In this document: in pieces, positions 8,489 to 17,024 of the stretch
Position numbering within the stretch: the first letter of the stretch is position 1
How the letters are laid out: every line of letters begins with the position of its first letter
Source: Comamonadaceae bacterium
GTDB taxonomy: Bacteria; Pseudomonadota; Gammaproteobacteria; Burkholderiales; Burkholderiaceae_C
Direction: 5' to 3'
Assembly (NCBI GenBank): GCA_027490925.1
Contig: JAIXXF010000034.1
Location: forward strand, 97,336-161,335
DNA: 64,000 bases
Program-made: the position numbers and the translations under genes
Notes under the pieces: model-generated
What the model saw: only the letters and a program-made list of their open reading frames with translations
What the model was told of the DNA's origin: nothing
Databases searched by the model: none

Positions 8489-8806
8489 ATGGTTTCCCCC
8501 TTTGCGCAAGAAGTCTTCATCCTGGGGATCACCCTCGATGGCAAGACCTTTCGCCCCAGTGACTGGGCCGAACGGTTGGCCGGGGTCATGAGCTCGTTTC
8601 GGCCTGGCGGCAGCCAGCCGGGCAGTCACTTGAGCTACTCGCCTTGGTGCACGCCGAATGCGGTCAACGGCGTCAAGTGCGTCGTGGTACACCCCGACCT
8701 GCGAAACGCAGAGCCCATGGCTTGGGACTTTTGTCTCAACTTCGCCCGAGACAACAACCTGCAGGTGGTGGACGCTTGTTCTTTGCCGGTCCCCAAGCGC
8801 CCCTGA
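8489..8806 (+). CDS. DUF3579 domain protein
   Basis: The 105-residue product from ATG 8489 (VSPFAQEVFILGITLDGKTFRPSDWAERLAGVM) matches the DUF3579 family, a small cytoplasmic family found near rpsT and arg genes in Burkholderiales. Its function is unknown. The frame is open upstream to a GTG at 8435, but the family N-terminus fits the ATG. It is divergent from argD and convergent with rpsT, and ends in a hairpin terminator 15 nt after the stop. Confidence 0.8.
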   Translation: MVSPFAQEVFILGITLDGKTFRPSDWAERLAGVMSSFRPGGSQPGSHLSYSPWCTPNAVNGVKCVVVHPDLRNAEPMAWDFCLNFARDNNLQVVDACSLPVPKRP

Positions 8807-8820
8807 AACGGGCATCCAAC

Positions 8821-8848
8821 AAAAAAGCCGTCTTGCGACGGCTTTTTG
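8821..8848 (+). terminator. Terminator after the DUF3579 gene
   Basis: A6, then the stem AGCCGTC/GACGGCT and T5. It lies 15 nt after the stop codon. Confidence 0.85.
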
Positions 8849-8871
8849 CTTTTCACTGACAGCGCACCCGA

Positions 8872-8899
8872 CAAAACGGCGCAGCGATTTCTCGCTGCG
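8872..8899 (-). terminator. Terminator of rpsT
   Basis: On the minus strand the 7-bp stem CGCAGCG/CGCTGCG is followed by CCGTTTTG, 15 nt after the rpsT stop. Confidence 0.65.
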
Positions 8900-8913
8900 T
8901 GCGGTTCGCCTGT

Positions 8914-9210
8914 TTAGGCGGCGAGGGCCAGGGCTTTCACCTTGGCGCTGAGGCGGCTCTTGTCGCGAGCGGCCTTGTTCTTGTGGAAGATGCCTTTGTC
9001 GGCCACGGTGTCCACCACGGCTTGCATCTTTGCGAACAGCTCGGATGCCTTGCTTTTGTCACCCGCGAGAACAGCTTTTTCAACGTTTTTCACGGCGGTG
9101 CGGTATTTGGAACGCAGCGACGTGTTCGCGGCGTTGATCTTGACGTCCTGGCGGACGCGTTTGCGGCCCGACGCCAGGCGTGGGTTCTTTTTCTTGGGTT
9201 TGGTGGCCAT
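8914..9210 (-). CDS. rpsT: Small ribosomal subunit protein S20
   Basis: The 98-residue basic protein starts [20 protein letters not shown] and has the long helical body typical of S20, which binds 16S rRNA early in 30S assembly. It is slightly longer than the E. coli protein (87 residues) because of a C-terminal Ala/Lys extension. It is monocistronic, divergent from murJ, with TATAAT upstream and a hairpin downstream. Confidence 0.96.
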   Translation of the reverse strand: MATKPKKKNPRLASGRKRVRQDVKINAANTSLRSKYRTAVKNVEKAVLAGDKSKASELFAKMQAVVDTVADKGIFHKNKAARDKSRLSAKVKALALAA

Positions 9211-9255
9211 GTGTGTGGTTCCTGATGTTTGAGGATGATGTCAGAAAAGCCTTTT

Positions 9256-9261
9256 ATTATA
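9256..9261 (-). promoter_or_regulatory. -10 box of rpsT
   Basis: A perfect TATAAT on the minus strand lies 45 nt before the rpsT start codon, as expected for a strong ribosomal-protein promoter. The -35 region matches consensus poorly. Confidence 0.55.
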
Positions 9262-9347
9262 AGACAAGGGTCGCTGCAGACTACGCTTGCTCACGTCGCC
9301 CCTGATGGATCGAAAGCTGGCGTTCGGGCAGCGCATACACTCAGCGC

Positions 9348-10913
9348 GTGTCTCTGATCAAAGCCGCGTCTACCGTTTCCGCGCTGACCTTGGCGTCACG
9401 CATCACAGGTCTTGTGCGCGAGCTGTTGATGGCGTCCACATTCGGGGCCAGTGCCATGACAGACGCGTTCAACGTCGCGTTTCGCATCCCCAACCTGTTT
9501 CGCCGGTTGTTCGCCGAAGGGGCTTTCAGTCAAGCGTTTGTGCCTGTGCTGGCCACGGTGAAAGCCAAGCAGGGCGAGGCCGCCACCCGAACGCTGGTTG
9601 ACCGGGTGGCCACGCTGTTGCTGTTGGCCGTGCTCGTGACCTGTGCACTGGGTGTCGCAGGCGCCCCTGTGCTGGTTTGGGTCATGGCCAGTGGCCTGCA
9701 GCAATCGCCCACCGGATTCGAGGCCGCTGTGTTCATGACGCGCTGGATGTTTCCCTACATTGCGTTCATGTCCCTGGTGGCGTTGTCTGCGGGTGTGCTC
9801 AACACTTGGAGGCGGTTTGCTGTGCCTGCGGCCACCCCGGTGCTCCTGAATGTGGCCATGATCGGAGCCGCCCTTTGGGTGGCCCCTTGGTTCGCCGGCC
9901 GAGGCATTCAACCGATTTACGCCATGGGCGCCGGTGTGATGCTGGGCGGTGCGTTGCAATTGGGGGTGCAAATCCCCGCCCTATGGCGCTTGGGACTGCT
10001 GCCGCGGTTCGGTTGTGGTTGGGACAGTTTGCGCGCTGCGTGGCACGACCCTGGCACAAGACAGGTTGCCCGTTTGATGTTGCCCGCCTTGCTGGGCGTG
10101 AGCGTGGCGCAGATTTCGTTGTTGATCAACACGCAGATCGCTTCCCACCTGACGCCAGGCAGCGTGAGCTGGCTGAGCTACGCCGACCGGTTGATGGAGT
10201 TTCCCACCGCTCTCTTGGGTGTCGCACTGGGCGTGGTGTTGACACCGCAGTTGGCCGCAGCCAAAGCGGCTGGCGACGCGGCCGGCTACTCGGCCATGCT
10301 GGATTGGGGCTTGCGGCTGGTGGTGGCTCTGGCCTTGCCCAGCGCGGTTGTCCTGCTCACTTTTGCTCAGCCGTTGGTGGCGACGCTGTACCACTATGGG
10401 GCTTTCAGCGACCGCGACGTTCAACAGACCACCTCGGCCTTGATGGGTTATGGGGCCGGGTTGGTCGGACTGGTCGCGATCAAGGTCCTGGCGCCGGGTT
10501 ACTACGCCAGTCAGGACATCCGCACGCCGGTGCGCATCGCGGTCGTGGTCTTGGTGATCACCCAACTGCTCAATATCGCGCTGGTGCCGTTGTTGCAGCA
10601 TGCTGGACTGGCTTTGGCGATCGGCCTGGGCGCCGTCGTCAATGCGCTGTGGTTGTTGATCGGGTTGTTGCGACGCGGCAGCTACCAGCCTCTGCCCGGC
10701 TGGTGGCGCTTCGGACTTCAGGTCGTCTCCGCCAGTGCCCTTCTGGCGGTGTACCTGCTGTGGTTCGCCGGGCGCCAAGATTGGCCTGAGCTGCGTCAAC
10801 AGTCCTTATGGCGCATGGGTTTGCTGGCCATGGCACTGATCGGAGGTGCAGCCATTTATCTGAGCGCATTGTGGGCAGCCGGTCTTCGTTTCCGTCAGTT
10901 GCTGCGGCGTTGA
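9348..10913 (+). CDS. murJ: Lipid II flippase MurJ
   Basis: The 521-residue integral membrane protein of the MVF/MATE-like superfamily has about 14 hydrophobic segments. The N-terminus MSLIKAASTVSALTLASRITGLVRELLMASTFG and the FRIPNLFRRLFAEGAFSQAFVPVL segment are MurJ signatures. It moves lipid-linked peptidoglycan precursor across the inner membrane. The start is GTG at 9348, where the family N-terminus begins; no strong Shine-Dalgarno is visible. The murJ-rpsT divergent arrangement is common in betaproteobacteria. Confidence 0.95.
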   Translation: MSLIKAASTVSALTLASRITGLVRELLMASTFGASAMTDAFNVAFRIPNLFRRLFAEGAFSQAFVPVLATVKAKQGEAATRTLVDRVATLLLLAVLVTCALGVAGAPVLVWVMASGLQQSPTGFEAAVFMTRWMFPYIAFMSLVALSAGVLNTWRRFAVPAATPVLLNVAMIGAALWVAPWFAGRGIQPIYAMGAGVMLGGALQLGVQIPALWRLGLLPRFGCGWDSLRAAWHDPGTRQVARLMLPALLGVSVAQISLLINTQIASHLTPGSVSWLSYADRLMEFPTALLGVALGVVLTPQLAAAKAAGDAAGYSAMLDWGLRLVVALALPSAVVLLTFAQPLVATLYHYGAFSDRDVQQTTSALMGYGAGLVGLVAIKVLAPGYYASQDIRTPVRIAVVVLVITQLLNIALVPLLQHAGLALAIGLGAVVNALWLLIGLLRRGSYQPLPGWWRFGLQVVSASALLAVYLLWFAGRQDWPELRQQSLWRMGLLAMALIGGAAIYLSALWAAGLRFRQLLRR

Positions 10914-10964
10914 GAGCGCTCGTCATCGGCTTGACGCCCCTTGCCCCTTTCTTTACAAGACAGC

Positions 10965-11816
10965 ATGACATTCAGCTTCATCGCCCCGACACCGCTGGGT
11001 TACTTTGCGTCTTTGGTGCAAAGCGACGACGACTTTCCTCTGCTGGAGGCGGCGGTCAGCCTCGCTCAAGACGAGTACCCTGATCTGGACGTGCAGCAGG
11101 TCCTCGGCGATGTGGACCAGTTGTTGGCGCGGCTGAAGCGTCGCATCCCCGCGGACGCTGCCGCCCTGCCAAGGTTGCGAGCGCTGAACCACTTTTTCTT
11201 TCGCGATCTGGGATTTGGTGGCAACGTCAACAACTACTACGACCCCGATAACAGTTACCTCAACGCGGTGTTGCGTACCCGTCGCGGGATCCCAATCTCG
11301 CTGGCGGTGTTGTGGATGGAGCTCGCCCAGGGCCTGGGCTTGAACGCCCGGGGCGTCGGCTTTCCAGGGCATTTCATGGTCAAAGTCAGTTTGCCCAAGG
11401 GGCAGGTGGTCATTGACCCCTTCACAGGCCAGTCGCTGAGCCGAGAAGAGCTGTCGGAGCGCCTTGAACCCTACAAGCGCCGCAGCGGGCTGGTGGACGA
11501 GTTCGACGTGCCAATGGGTTTATACCTTCAAGCGGCCACGCCTCGTGACATCGTGGCGCGGATGCTGCGCAACCTCAAGGAAGTGCATAAATCGCAAGAG
11601 GACTGGGCGCGGCTGATTGCAGTGCAGGACCGTTTGGTCGTGTTGCTGCCAGAGGCCTGGTCCGAGTACCGAGACCGAGGCTTGGCGTACGCCGAGCAGG
11701 GGCATACCGAGCGTGCGGTGGCCGATCTGGAGTTGTATTTGCGCCATGTCGAGGACGCCTTGGACCTCGACGCGATCGCTGAGCGGGTCGAGGCGTTGCG
11801 GCGTGCACTGAACTGA
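10965..11816 (+). CDS. SirB1-family transglutaminase-like/TPR protein
   Basis: The 283-residue product has the SirB1 N-terminal transglutaminase-like domain (LNHFFFRDLGFGGNVNNYYDPDNSYLNAVLRTRRGIPISL, then ARGVGFPGHFMVKV and VIDPFTG) followed by a tetratricopeptide-like C-terminus. The catalytic Cys of true transglutaminases is not obvious, as in other SirB1 proteins, so the activity is unknown. ATG at 10965 was preferred to a TTG eight codons upstream. It follows murJ by 51 nt on the same strand. Confidence 0.85.
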   Translation: MTFSFIAPTPLGYFASLVQSDDDFPLLEAAVSLAQDEYPDLDVQQVLGDVDQLLARLKRRIPADAAALPRLRALNHFFFRDLGFGGNVNNYYDPDNSYLNAVLRTRRGIPISLAVLWMELAQGLGLNARGVGFPGHFMVKVSLPKGQVVIDPFTGQSLSREELSERLEPYKRRSGLVDEFDVPMGLYLQAATPRDIVARMLRNLKEVHKSQEDWARLIAVQDRLVVLLPEAWSEYRDRGLAYAEQGHTERAVADLELYLRHVEDALDLDAIAERVEALRRALN

Positions 11817-11831
11817 CCCTGTGCAAAAATG

Positions 11832-11848
11832 CGCGCCAATCAGGCGCG
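11832..11848. repeat. Short inverted repeat before the toxin gene
   Basis: CGCGCC and GGCGCG flank AATCA, 38 nt before the toxin start and 16 nt after the SirB1 stop. It could be an autoregulation site of the toxin-antitoxin pair or a terminator lacking a T run. Confidence 0.3.
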
Positions 11849-11885
11849 AAGTGCGCCGACACGTTGTTTATTGAAAGACGCGTTG

Positions 11886-12176
11886 ATGGTCGAGATACGG
11901 CATACCCACGAATTCAAGCTGTGGTTGGTTCACCAGCGTGGCAAGCGTGCACGCGGACTGGTGTTGGCCCACGTGGACCGCCTGCAACTGGGTCTGCCAA
12001 GCGAGGTGGATGAAGTCAAGCCCGAACTGTTCGCGATGCGCGTTGAGCAAGGCTTGGGTTACCGCCTGTACTTTGTGTACCTGGACCCAACCACCATCGT
12101 GTTGCTGGCCGCTGGCGACACCCGTACCCAAGACCGGGACATCCAACTCGCCAGCAAGCTGGCCGTCAACATCTGA
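11886..12176 (+). CDS. RelE/ParE-superfamily toxin (HigB/addiction-module killer type)
   Basis: The 96-residue product (THEFKLWLVHQRGKRARGLVLAHVDRLQLG, then MRVEQGLGYRLYFVYLDPTTIVLLAAGDTRTQDRDI) fits the addiction-module killer branch of the RelE superfamily. Members are mRNA interferases acting at the ribosome; activity here is inferred. ATG at 11886 starts at the usual family N-terminus. The gene is followed 16 nt later by a putative antitoxin, giving the toxin-first order typical of higBA. Confidence 0.75.
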   Translation: MVEIRHTHEFKLWLVHQRGKRARGLVLAHVDRLQLGLPSEVDEVKPELFAMRVEQGLGYRLYFVYLDPTTIVLLAAGDTRTQDRDIQLASKLAVNI

Positions 12177-12192
12177 GCTCGGTTCGCACACC

Positions 12193-12489
12193 ATGTCCAA
12201 GACCGCTTGTATTCCGTTCGACCCCGCCGAGTTCATTGACGCCGAGGACGATGTGGTCGCTTACTTGAACGCTGTCATTGAAGACGGCGACCCTGCCTTG
12301 CTTGTCAACGCGCTGGGGGTGGTCGCCCGTGTTCGGCGCGTGAACCAAAAACCTGGAACTGCGGCAGCGGTGGACCTGGAGTTGGTCGACCGAGCGCTGG
12401 CCACAGCGGGTGATGGTTCCATGCCGTTGGGGCAGGCCTTGGCCGCCATCAAGGCCTTGGGTGTGAAGTTGCAGGTGGCACGGTATTGA
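12193..12489 (+). CDS. Antitoxin of the RelE-type pair (HigA-like)
   Basis: The 98-residue acidic protein (FDPAEFIDAEDDVVAYLNAVIEDGDPALLVNALGVVARV) matches the 'probable addiction module antidote' family, whose C-terminal half forms an HTH that binds the operon promoter. Neutralising the upstream toxin and autorepression are expected. The C-terminal part here (LGQALAAIKALGVKLQVAR) looks like the end of such an HTH. It lies 16 nt after the toxin gene, so they form an operon. Confidence 0.75.
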   Translation: MSKTACIPFDPAEFIDAEDDVVAYLNAVIEDGDPALLVNALGVVARVRRVNQKPGTAAAVDLELVDRALATAGDGSMPLGQALAAIKALGVKLQVARY

Positions 12490-12625
12490 ACCCAGCCGCG
12501 TGTCGTTCCAAAGGCGTAGGACAACGCCACGTTGGCCCTGGAGGACGGTTGACCGAGCGGTGGCCATGCCGTACCGTGTCGGCGTGGTGTGAAGGGCACA
12601 CTGCGCAACCCACAGAAAGAGACCC

Positions 12626-13018
12626 ATGACGACCTTCAAAAAAACCATTGCCTCCACCTTGATCGTGTGCATGGGCGTGATCGGTATGCCGCTCACAGCG
12701 CAAGCCGGCATCGTCGGTACAGAAGAAGCGCTCACGGTACGTGCCGACGTCACGGCCGATCGAGCCAAGGTTGAGGGTTTCCTGGCCCGCGCCGATGTGA
12801 GAGACGCCCTGCTGGCGCAGGGCCTGTCACCAGACAGCGCGGCGGAACGCGTGCGGGCCATGTCCGACGCCGAAGTGGCTCAACTGGCCAATCGGGTGGA
12901 GCAAGCGCCTGCCGGTGCTGGCGTGCTGGGCATTGCTTTCACCGTGTTCATCGTCCTGTTGGTGACCGATATCCTGGGGCTGACCAAGGTGTTCCCTTTC
13001 ACCCGCTCGATTCGATGA
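12626..13018 (+). CDS. PA2779-family protein (secreted, membrane-anchored)
   Basis: The 130-residue product has a signal peptide ending at AQAG (about residue 27), a charged alanine-rich helix region (LTVRADVTADRAKVEGFLARADVRDALLAQGL), and a C-terminal hydrophobic segment GVLGIAFTVFIVLLVTDILGL. This is the PA2779 family, always seen next to a PA2778-type gene. The function is unknown. Its stop overlaps the start of the next gene in ATGA (13015-13018), implying a translationally coupled pair. Confidence 0.85.
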   Translation: MTTFKKTIASTLIVCMGVIGMPLTAQAGIVGTEEALTVRADVTADRAKVEGFLARADVRDALLAQGLSPDSAAERVRAMSDAEVAQLANRVEQAPAGAGVLGIAFTVFIVLLVTDILGLTKVFPFTRSIR

Positions 13019-14016
13019 CGCACCCGCCGGCCCGACGATTGACTACGGCTGGCGCTCGCACACCCCCCGCTCTCGCGGGGTTTTTCTTATGGCTCGCGCT
13101 GTCGCTGGTTGGTTGCGCCACCCCCCAGCTCGCCTCTCTGACGCAAGCGTGGCCAGAACACCTTCCCGATCGCGCCGAGGTCCACGGCGTGCCTTTTTTC
13201 CCGCAATCCGACTTTCAGTGCGGCCCGGCAGCGCTCGCCATGGTGGCCCGAGCGGCTGGTGTTGCGGTGACTCCCGACGATCTGGTGGATCAGGTGTACT
13301 TGCCCGGTCGGCAGGGCTCGCTCCAACCTGAGATGATGGCCGCCGCGCGCCGACGCGGGTTGGTCGCTTACCAGACGGCTCCAGAGCTCACAGCGCTGTT
13401 GCGCGAGGTGGCGGCTGGCAGCCCTGTGCTGGTGTTTCAAAACCTGGGCTTGCCGATCTACCCGTTGTGGCACTACGCGGTGGTGGTGGGGTACGACCGG
13501 GCGCGGGGCGAACTGTGGTTGCATTCGGGCACTGTTGAGCGAATGCCCCTGTCGCTGGCGACGTTCGAGCGCACTTGGGCGCGGGGCGCCCACTGGGCCA
13601 TGTTGGCGGTGCCCGCCGACCGCTTGCCTGTGACCGCCACCGCCGATGCGTATGCCGAGGCGGTGGCCCCGATGGAGCGGGTCCAGCCAGGGGCGGCTCT
13701 GCGTGCGTACCGCACCGGCATCCAGGCTTGGCCTCGCCATCGCAACCTGCAGTTTGGCCGCGGCAATGCCGCCTATGCGTTGGGACAACGTTCTGAGGCC
13801 GCCTCGGCCTACGAGGCTGCCACCCAGTTGGACCCCGCGTTCGCGGACGCTTGGAACAACCTCGCGCAGGTGCAGTGGGAACGGGGCCAGGTTCAGCTGG
13901 CAGCGGTGTCCGTCGGCAAGGCCGTGGCCCTGGGCGGCCCGCGCTTGGCGCGTTACCTCGATTTACAGAGGAAAATTGGTGAAGAGGGCGGCCAGCGACG
14001 CGAAAGAGGCCGGTAG
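13015..14016 (+). CDS. PA2778-family C39-like cysteine peptidase lipoprotein with TPRs
   Basis: The 333-residue product has a lipobox LVGC (Cys34), so it is a predicted lipoprotein. A C39-like papain fold follows, with catalytic Cys69 in SDFQCGPAAL and His153 in PLWHYAVVVGY. The last 110 residues look like tetratricopeptide repeats. It is encoded together with the PA2779-type protein by a 4-nt overlap. The substrate is unknown; an attractive but unproven idea is processing of the partner or of an envelope protein. Confidence 0.85.
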   Translation: MTHPPARRLTTAGARTPPALAGFFLWLALSLVGCATPQLASLTQAWPEHLPDRAEVHGVPFFPQSDFQCGPAALAMVARAAGVAVTPDDLVDQVYLPGRQGSLQPEMMAAARRRGLVAYQTAPELTALLREVAAGSPVLVFQNLGLPIYPLWHYAVVVGYDRARGELWLHSGTVERMPLSLATFERTWARGAHWAMLAVPADRLPVTATADAYAEAVAPMERVQPGAALRAYRTGIQAWPRHRNLQFGRGNAAYALGQRSEAASAYEAATQLDPAFADAWNNLAQVQWERGQVQLAAVSVGKAVALGGPRLARYLDLQRKIGEEGGQRRERGR

Positions 14017-14039
14017 CCCTCGTGAAGACTGGTGTTTCA

Positions 14040-14056
14040 GCTACTGAAACTGTAGC
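14040..14056 (+). repeat. Dispersed palindromic repeat, copy 2 (intergenic)
   Basis: GCTACTGAAACTGTAGC, 24 nt after the PA2778-type gene and before the convergent purM end. It fits GCTAY-N7-RTAGC. It overlaps a second palindrome, GTTTCAG-CTA-CTGAAAC (14034-14050). Confidence 0.5.
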
Positions 14057-14098
14057 AAATGTGGCCAGTCTGCGCTGCCATGCAAACCAGCGCCGCCG

Positions 14099-15160
14099 TC
14101 AAATCACCTCGACCGGTGCGCCCGACCCGCGCTGTGCGATGCGGCCAATGCGGTGCACCTGTTCGCCAGCGGCCTGCAGCGTGCCGGCCACGGCCCCCGC
14201 CGCCTCGGCTGCCACCACCACCACCATGCCGATGCCGTTGTTGAACGTGCGGTTCATTTCGAAATCGCCGATGCCAGCGGTGGCCTGAAGCCACGCGAAC
14301 AGCTCAGATTGTGGCCAGCTGCCCTGATCGAGGTGCGCAGCGGTGCCTTCCGGCAACACACGGGGAATGTTTTCCAGCAGGCCACCGCCTGTGATGTGCG
14401 CCAAGGCCTTGATGCCCCCCGACGCCTCGGTGTGCGGGTGGGCCGCCAGTGCCGCCAGCACGTTTTTCACGTACAGGCGGGTGGGTCTCATCACAGCTTC
14501 TTTGAAAGGCATGCCGTCCAGCGTAGCCGGAAGTTGACCAGCCGCGCGTTCGATGCATTTGCGCACCAGGCTGAAGCCGTTCGAGTGCACGCCGTGCGAG
14601 CCCAATCCCAGTACCACGTCACCGGGCTTCACTGCGGCGCCGGTGAGGATGAGGGATTTCTCGACCGCCCCCACCGCAAAACCCGCGAGGTCGTACTCGC
14701 CCGCAGGGTACATGCCGGGCATTTCGGCTGTCTCGCCGCCGATCAAGGCGCAACCGCTCAGTTCACAACCCTTGGCGATGCCACCGACCACCGCGGCGGC
14801 TGTGTCCACGTCAAGTTTGCCGCAGGCGAAGTAGTCCAGAAAGAACAGAGGCTCTGCGCCCTGCACCAGTACATCGTTGACGCTCATGGCCACCAAATCG
14901 ATGCCCACCGTGTCGTGCATGCCCCACTCAAACGCCAGTTTGAGCTTGGTGCCCACGCCATCGGTACCGCTGACGAGGACAGGTTCCTTGTAGCGCTTGG
15001 GCACTTCAAACAGCGCGCCGAAGCCACCAATGCCCGCCAACACCCCCTCGCGCATGGTTTTCTTCGCCAGCGGTTTGATGCGCTCGACCAAGGCATCGCC
15101 AGCGTCGATGTCAACGCCAGCGTCTTTGTAAGAGAGGGGGGTAGGGTGTGGGGAGGTCAT
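14099..15160 (-). CDS. purM: Phosphoribosylformylglycinamidine cyclo-ligase
   Basis: PurM (AIR synthetase) closes the imidazole ring in step 5 of purine synthesis. The 353-residue product has [17 protein letters not shown] at the N-terminus, GFGALFE, the ATP-site [38 protein letters not shown], and [24 protein letters not shown], all standard for the family. Length is normal (about 345). It is divergent from the AI-2E permease gene with only 76 bp between start codons. Confidence 0.96.
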   Translation of the reverse strand: MTSPHPTPLSYKDAGVDIDAGDALVERIKPLAKKTMREGVLAGIGGFGALFEVPKRYKEPVLVSGTDGVGTKLKLAFEWGMHDTVGIDLVAMSVNDVLVQGAEPLFFLDYFACGKLDVDTAAAVVGGIAKGCELSGCALIGGETAEMPGMYPAGEYDLAGFAVGAVEKSLILTGAAVKPGDVVLGLGSHGVHSNGFSLVRKCIERAAGQLPATLDGMPFKEAVMRPTRLYVKNVLAALAAHPHTEASGGIKALAHITGGGLLENIPRVLPEGTAAHLDQGSWPQSELFAWLQATAGIGDFEMNRTFNNGIGMVVVVAAEAAGAVAGTLQAAGEQVHRIGRIAQRGSGAPVEVI

Positions 15161-15192
15161 GAGGGGCTGAGCGGCTGCCGTGCTTGGCCGAC

Positions 15193-15212
15193 TAAAATTT
15201 CATTCGATTTTA
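15193..15212. promoter_or_regulatory. A/T-rich inverted repeat in the purM/permease divergent promoter region
   Basis: TAAAAT and ATTTTA arms are separated by 8 nt in a 76-bp divergent gap. Either arm could serve as a -10 box (minus strand TAAAAT for purM). Confidence 0.3.
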
Positions 15213-15236
15213 CGGGTTAGCCCCCGGCCCAAGCCG

Positions 15237-16319
15237 ATGCCATTCACTTCCGCCCAAAAACGTACCCTGGCCTGGACCGGCATCGGGCTATTGACGCTTC
15301 TTGTCTTGTGGTTGCTCGGGCCTGTGCTCACGCCATTTGTCGTGGCCGCCGTGCTGGCCTACGCCCTGACGCCCTTGGTGAACCGACTCGACCACCTGGG
15401 GTGTGGCCGGCTGCCGCGTGTGCTGTCGGTGCTGGTGGTGGAGACCCTTTTTATTTTGGTGTTGGTGAGTTTGCTGCTGCTGATGGTGCCCATCATGGCC
15501 AAGGAGCTGCCGCAGCTGCGCGAGCAGTTGCCAGTGCTGGCCGAGCGCTTGAACGCCAACGCTGCGCCGCTGCTGGCCAAGTACGGCATCAAGTTGTCGC
15601 TCGACGCGGGCAGCGTCAAAGCTTTCGTGCTCAAGTACCTGAACGCCAATTTCGAAGACGCTTTCGGTTCCTTGATGTCCTCACTCAAGCTCGGGGGCAG
15701 CGTGGCCCTAGCGCTGGTTGGCAATGCGGTGATGATCCCGGTCGCCCTGTTCTATCTCCTGATGGACTGGGACAAGTTCGTGGCCCGGGTGCTTGAATTG
15801 GTGCCGCTCAAAATGCGCGACGGCTTTGACAGTTTCACCGGTGAAGCCGATGCGGTGTTGGGTCAGTACCTGCGCGGACAACTGCTGGTGATGGGCGTAT
15901 TGGCTGTGTTTTACAGCGTGGGCTTGGCGCTGTTTGGGCTAGACCTGGCCGTACCGATTGGCATCTTCACGGGTCTGGCGGTGTTCGTCCCCTATGTGGG
16001 CTTTGGCGTGGGTTTGGTGTTGGCCACACTGGCCGGTTTGCTGGAGTTCACCCACACGGGGGGTGCACTCAAAGCGGTGCTGATGGTGGCGTCGGTCTAT
16101 GGCGTGGGTCAAATGCTGGAGAGCATCTACCTCACTCCGCGGCTGGTGGGCGAGCGCATCGGCCTGCACCCGCTGGTGGTGATCTTTGCGCTGTTGGCAT
16201 TTGGTCAGGTGCTGGGCTTTGTCGGCATCCTGATCGCGCTGCCAGCCAGCGCCGTGTTGTTGGTCGCCGTGCGGCGGGTGCGCGAGGGCTATCTCACCAG
16301 CAAGCTGTACACCGGCTGA
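15237..16319 (+). CDS. AI-2E family transporter (PerM/YdiK type)
   Basis: The 360-residue membrane protein has hydrophobic N-terminal helices, a soluble central segment of about 110 residues, and a C-terminal bundle. GLAVFVPYVGFGVGLVLATLAG and LTPRLVGERIGLHPLVVIFALLAFGQVLGFVGILIALP are the conserved blocks of the family. Substrates vary (autoinducer-2 export, sodium/proton antiport or unknown) and cannot be read from sequence. ATG at 15237 was preferred over an upstream in-frame start in the promoter region. Its TGA overlaps the hda ATG (TGATG). Confidence 0.88.
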   Translation: MPFTSAQKRTLAWTGIGLLTLLVLWLLGPVLTPFVVAAVLAYALTPLVNRLDHLGCGRLPRVLSVLVVETLFILVLVSLLLLMVPIMAKELPQLREQLPVLAERLNANAAPLLAKYGIKLSLDAGSVKAFVLKYLNANFEDAFGSLMSSLKLGGSVALALVGNAVMIPVALFYLLMDWDKFVARVLELVPLKMRDGFDSFTGEADAVLGQYLRGQLLVMGVLAVFYSVGLALFGLDLAVPIGIFTGLAVFVPYVGFGVGLVLATLAGLLEFTHTGGALKAVLMVASVYGVGQMLESIYLTPRLVGERIGLHPLVVIFALLAFGQVLGFVGILIALPASAVLLVAVRRVREGYLTSKLYTG

Positions 16320-17014
16320 TGAAGCAAATCGCACTCGACATCGGTCTGCCCACCGGCCCAACGCTGGACGGGTTCATGCCTGGTCCCAACCAGGAGGTCT
16401 GGCAGCACCTTCGGCTGTGGTTGGGGAAGGACAACGCCGCCGCGCGCTCGCCTGTGCCCACCTACATTTGGGGTGACAGCGGTAGCGGCAAAAGCCACCT
16501 CTTGCGCGCCATCAAAGACGCGCTGATCGCCCGCGGCGAGCGCGTCGGCTGGCTCGATCCCAACGCAGACGATGGGGTCGAGTTCAGCCCAGCATGGTCA
16601 GCGGTGTTCATGGACGATGTGCATGCCTACAGTGCGGTACAGCAACACATGGCTTTCAACTGGTTCGTGAACGCAGCGAGCGGACCCGATGGGCGTCCCC
16701 GCAGCGTGCTGGCCGCTGGGCGATGGCCACCGGCCGATCTGTTGATACGGGACGATCTGCGCAGCCGCCTCGGTTGGGGCCATGTTTTTCATTTGAAGGT
16801 ACTGGACGAGTCCGAACGCGCCCAGGTGCTGAGGCAGCAGGCGCATGACCGCGGCATTCACCTGACCAGCGAGGTCGTGGACTTTCTACTCACCCGGTTC
16901 TCGCGAGACTTGAGCACGTTGTCCTTGCTGTTGGACCAGCTTGACCAATACGGTCTGCAAACCCAGCGGGCGGTCACCATTCCTTTGGTTCGCGCCATGA
17001 TTGAGAGCCAATGA
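16319..17014 (+). CDS. hda: DnaA regulatory inactivator Hda
   Basis: The 231-residue AAA+ protein is related to DnaA domain III. KQIALDIGLPTGPTLDGF contains the clamp-binding-like QIALDIG N-terminus; Walker A is WGDSGSGKSHL and the Walker B region is FMDDVHAY. With the DNA-loaded beta clamp, Hda stimulates DnaA-ATP hydrolysis after initiation. It sits between an AI-2E permease and a HAD hydrolase, the usual Burkholderiales order. Start ATG overlaps the previous stop. Confidence 0.92.
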   Translation: MKQIALDIGLPTGPTLDGFMPGPNQEVWQHLRLWLGKDNAAARSPVPTYIWGDSGSGKSHLLRAIKDALIARGERVGWLDPNADDGVEFSPAWSAVFMDDVHAYSAVQQHMAFNWFVNAASGPDGRPRSVLAAGRWPPADLLIRDDLRSRLGWGHVFHLKVLDESERAQVLRQQAHDRGIHLTSEVVDFLLTRFSRDLSTLSLLLDQLDQYGLQTQRAVTIPLVRAMIESQ

Positions 17015-17024
17015 CCGCCACACC

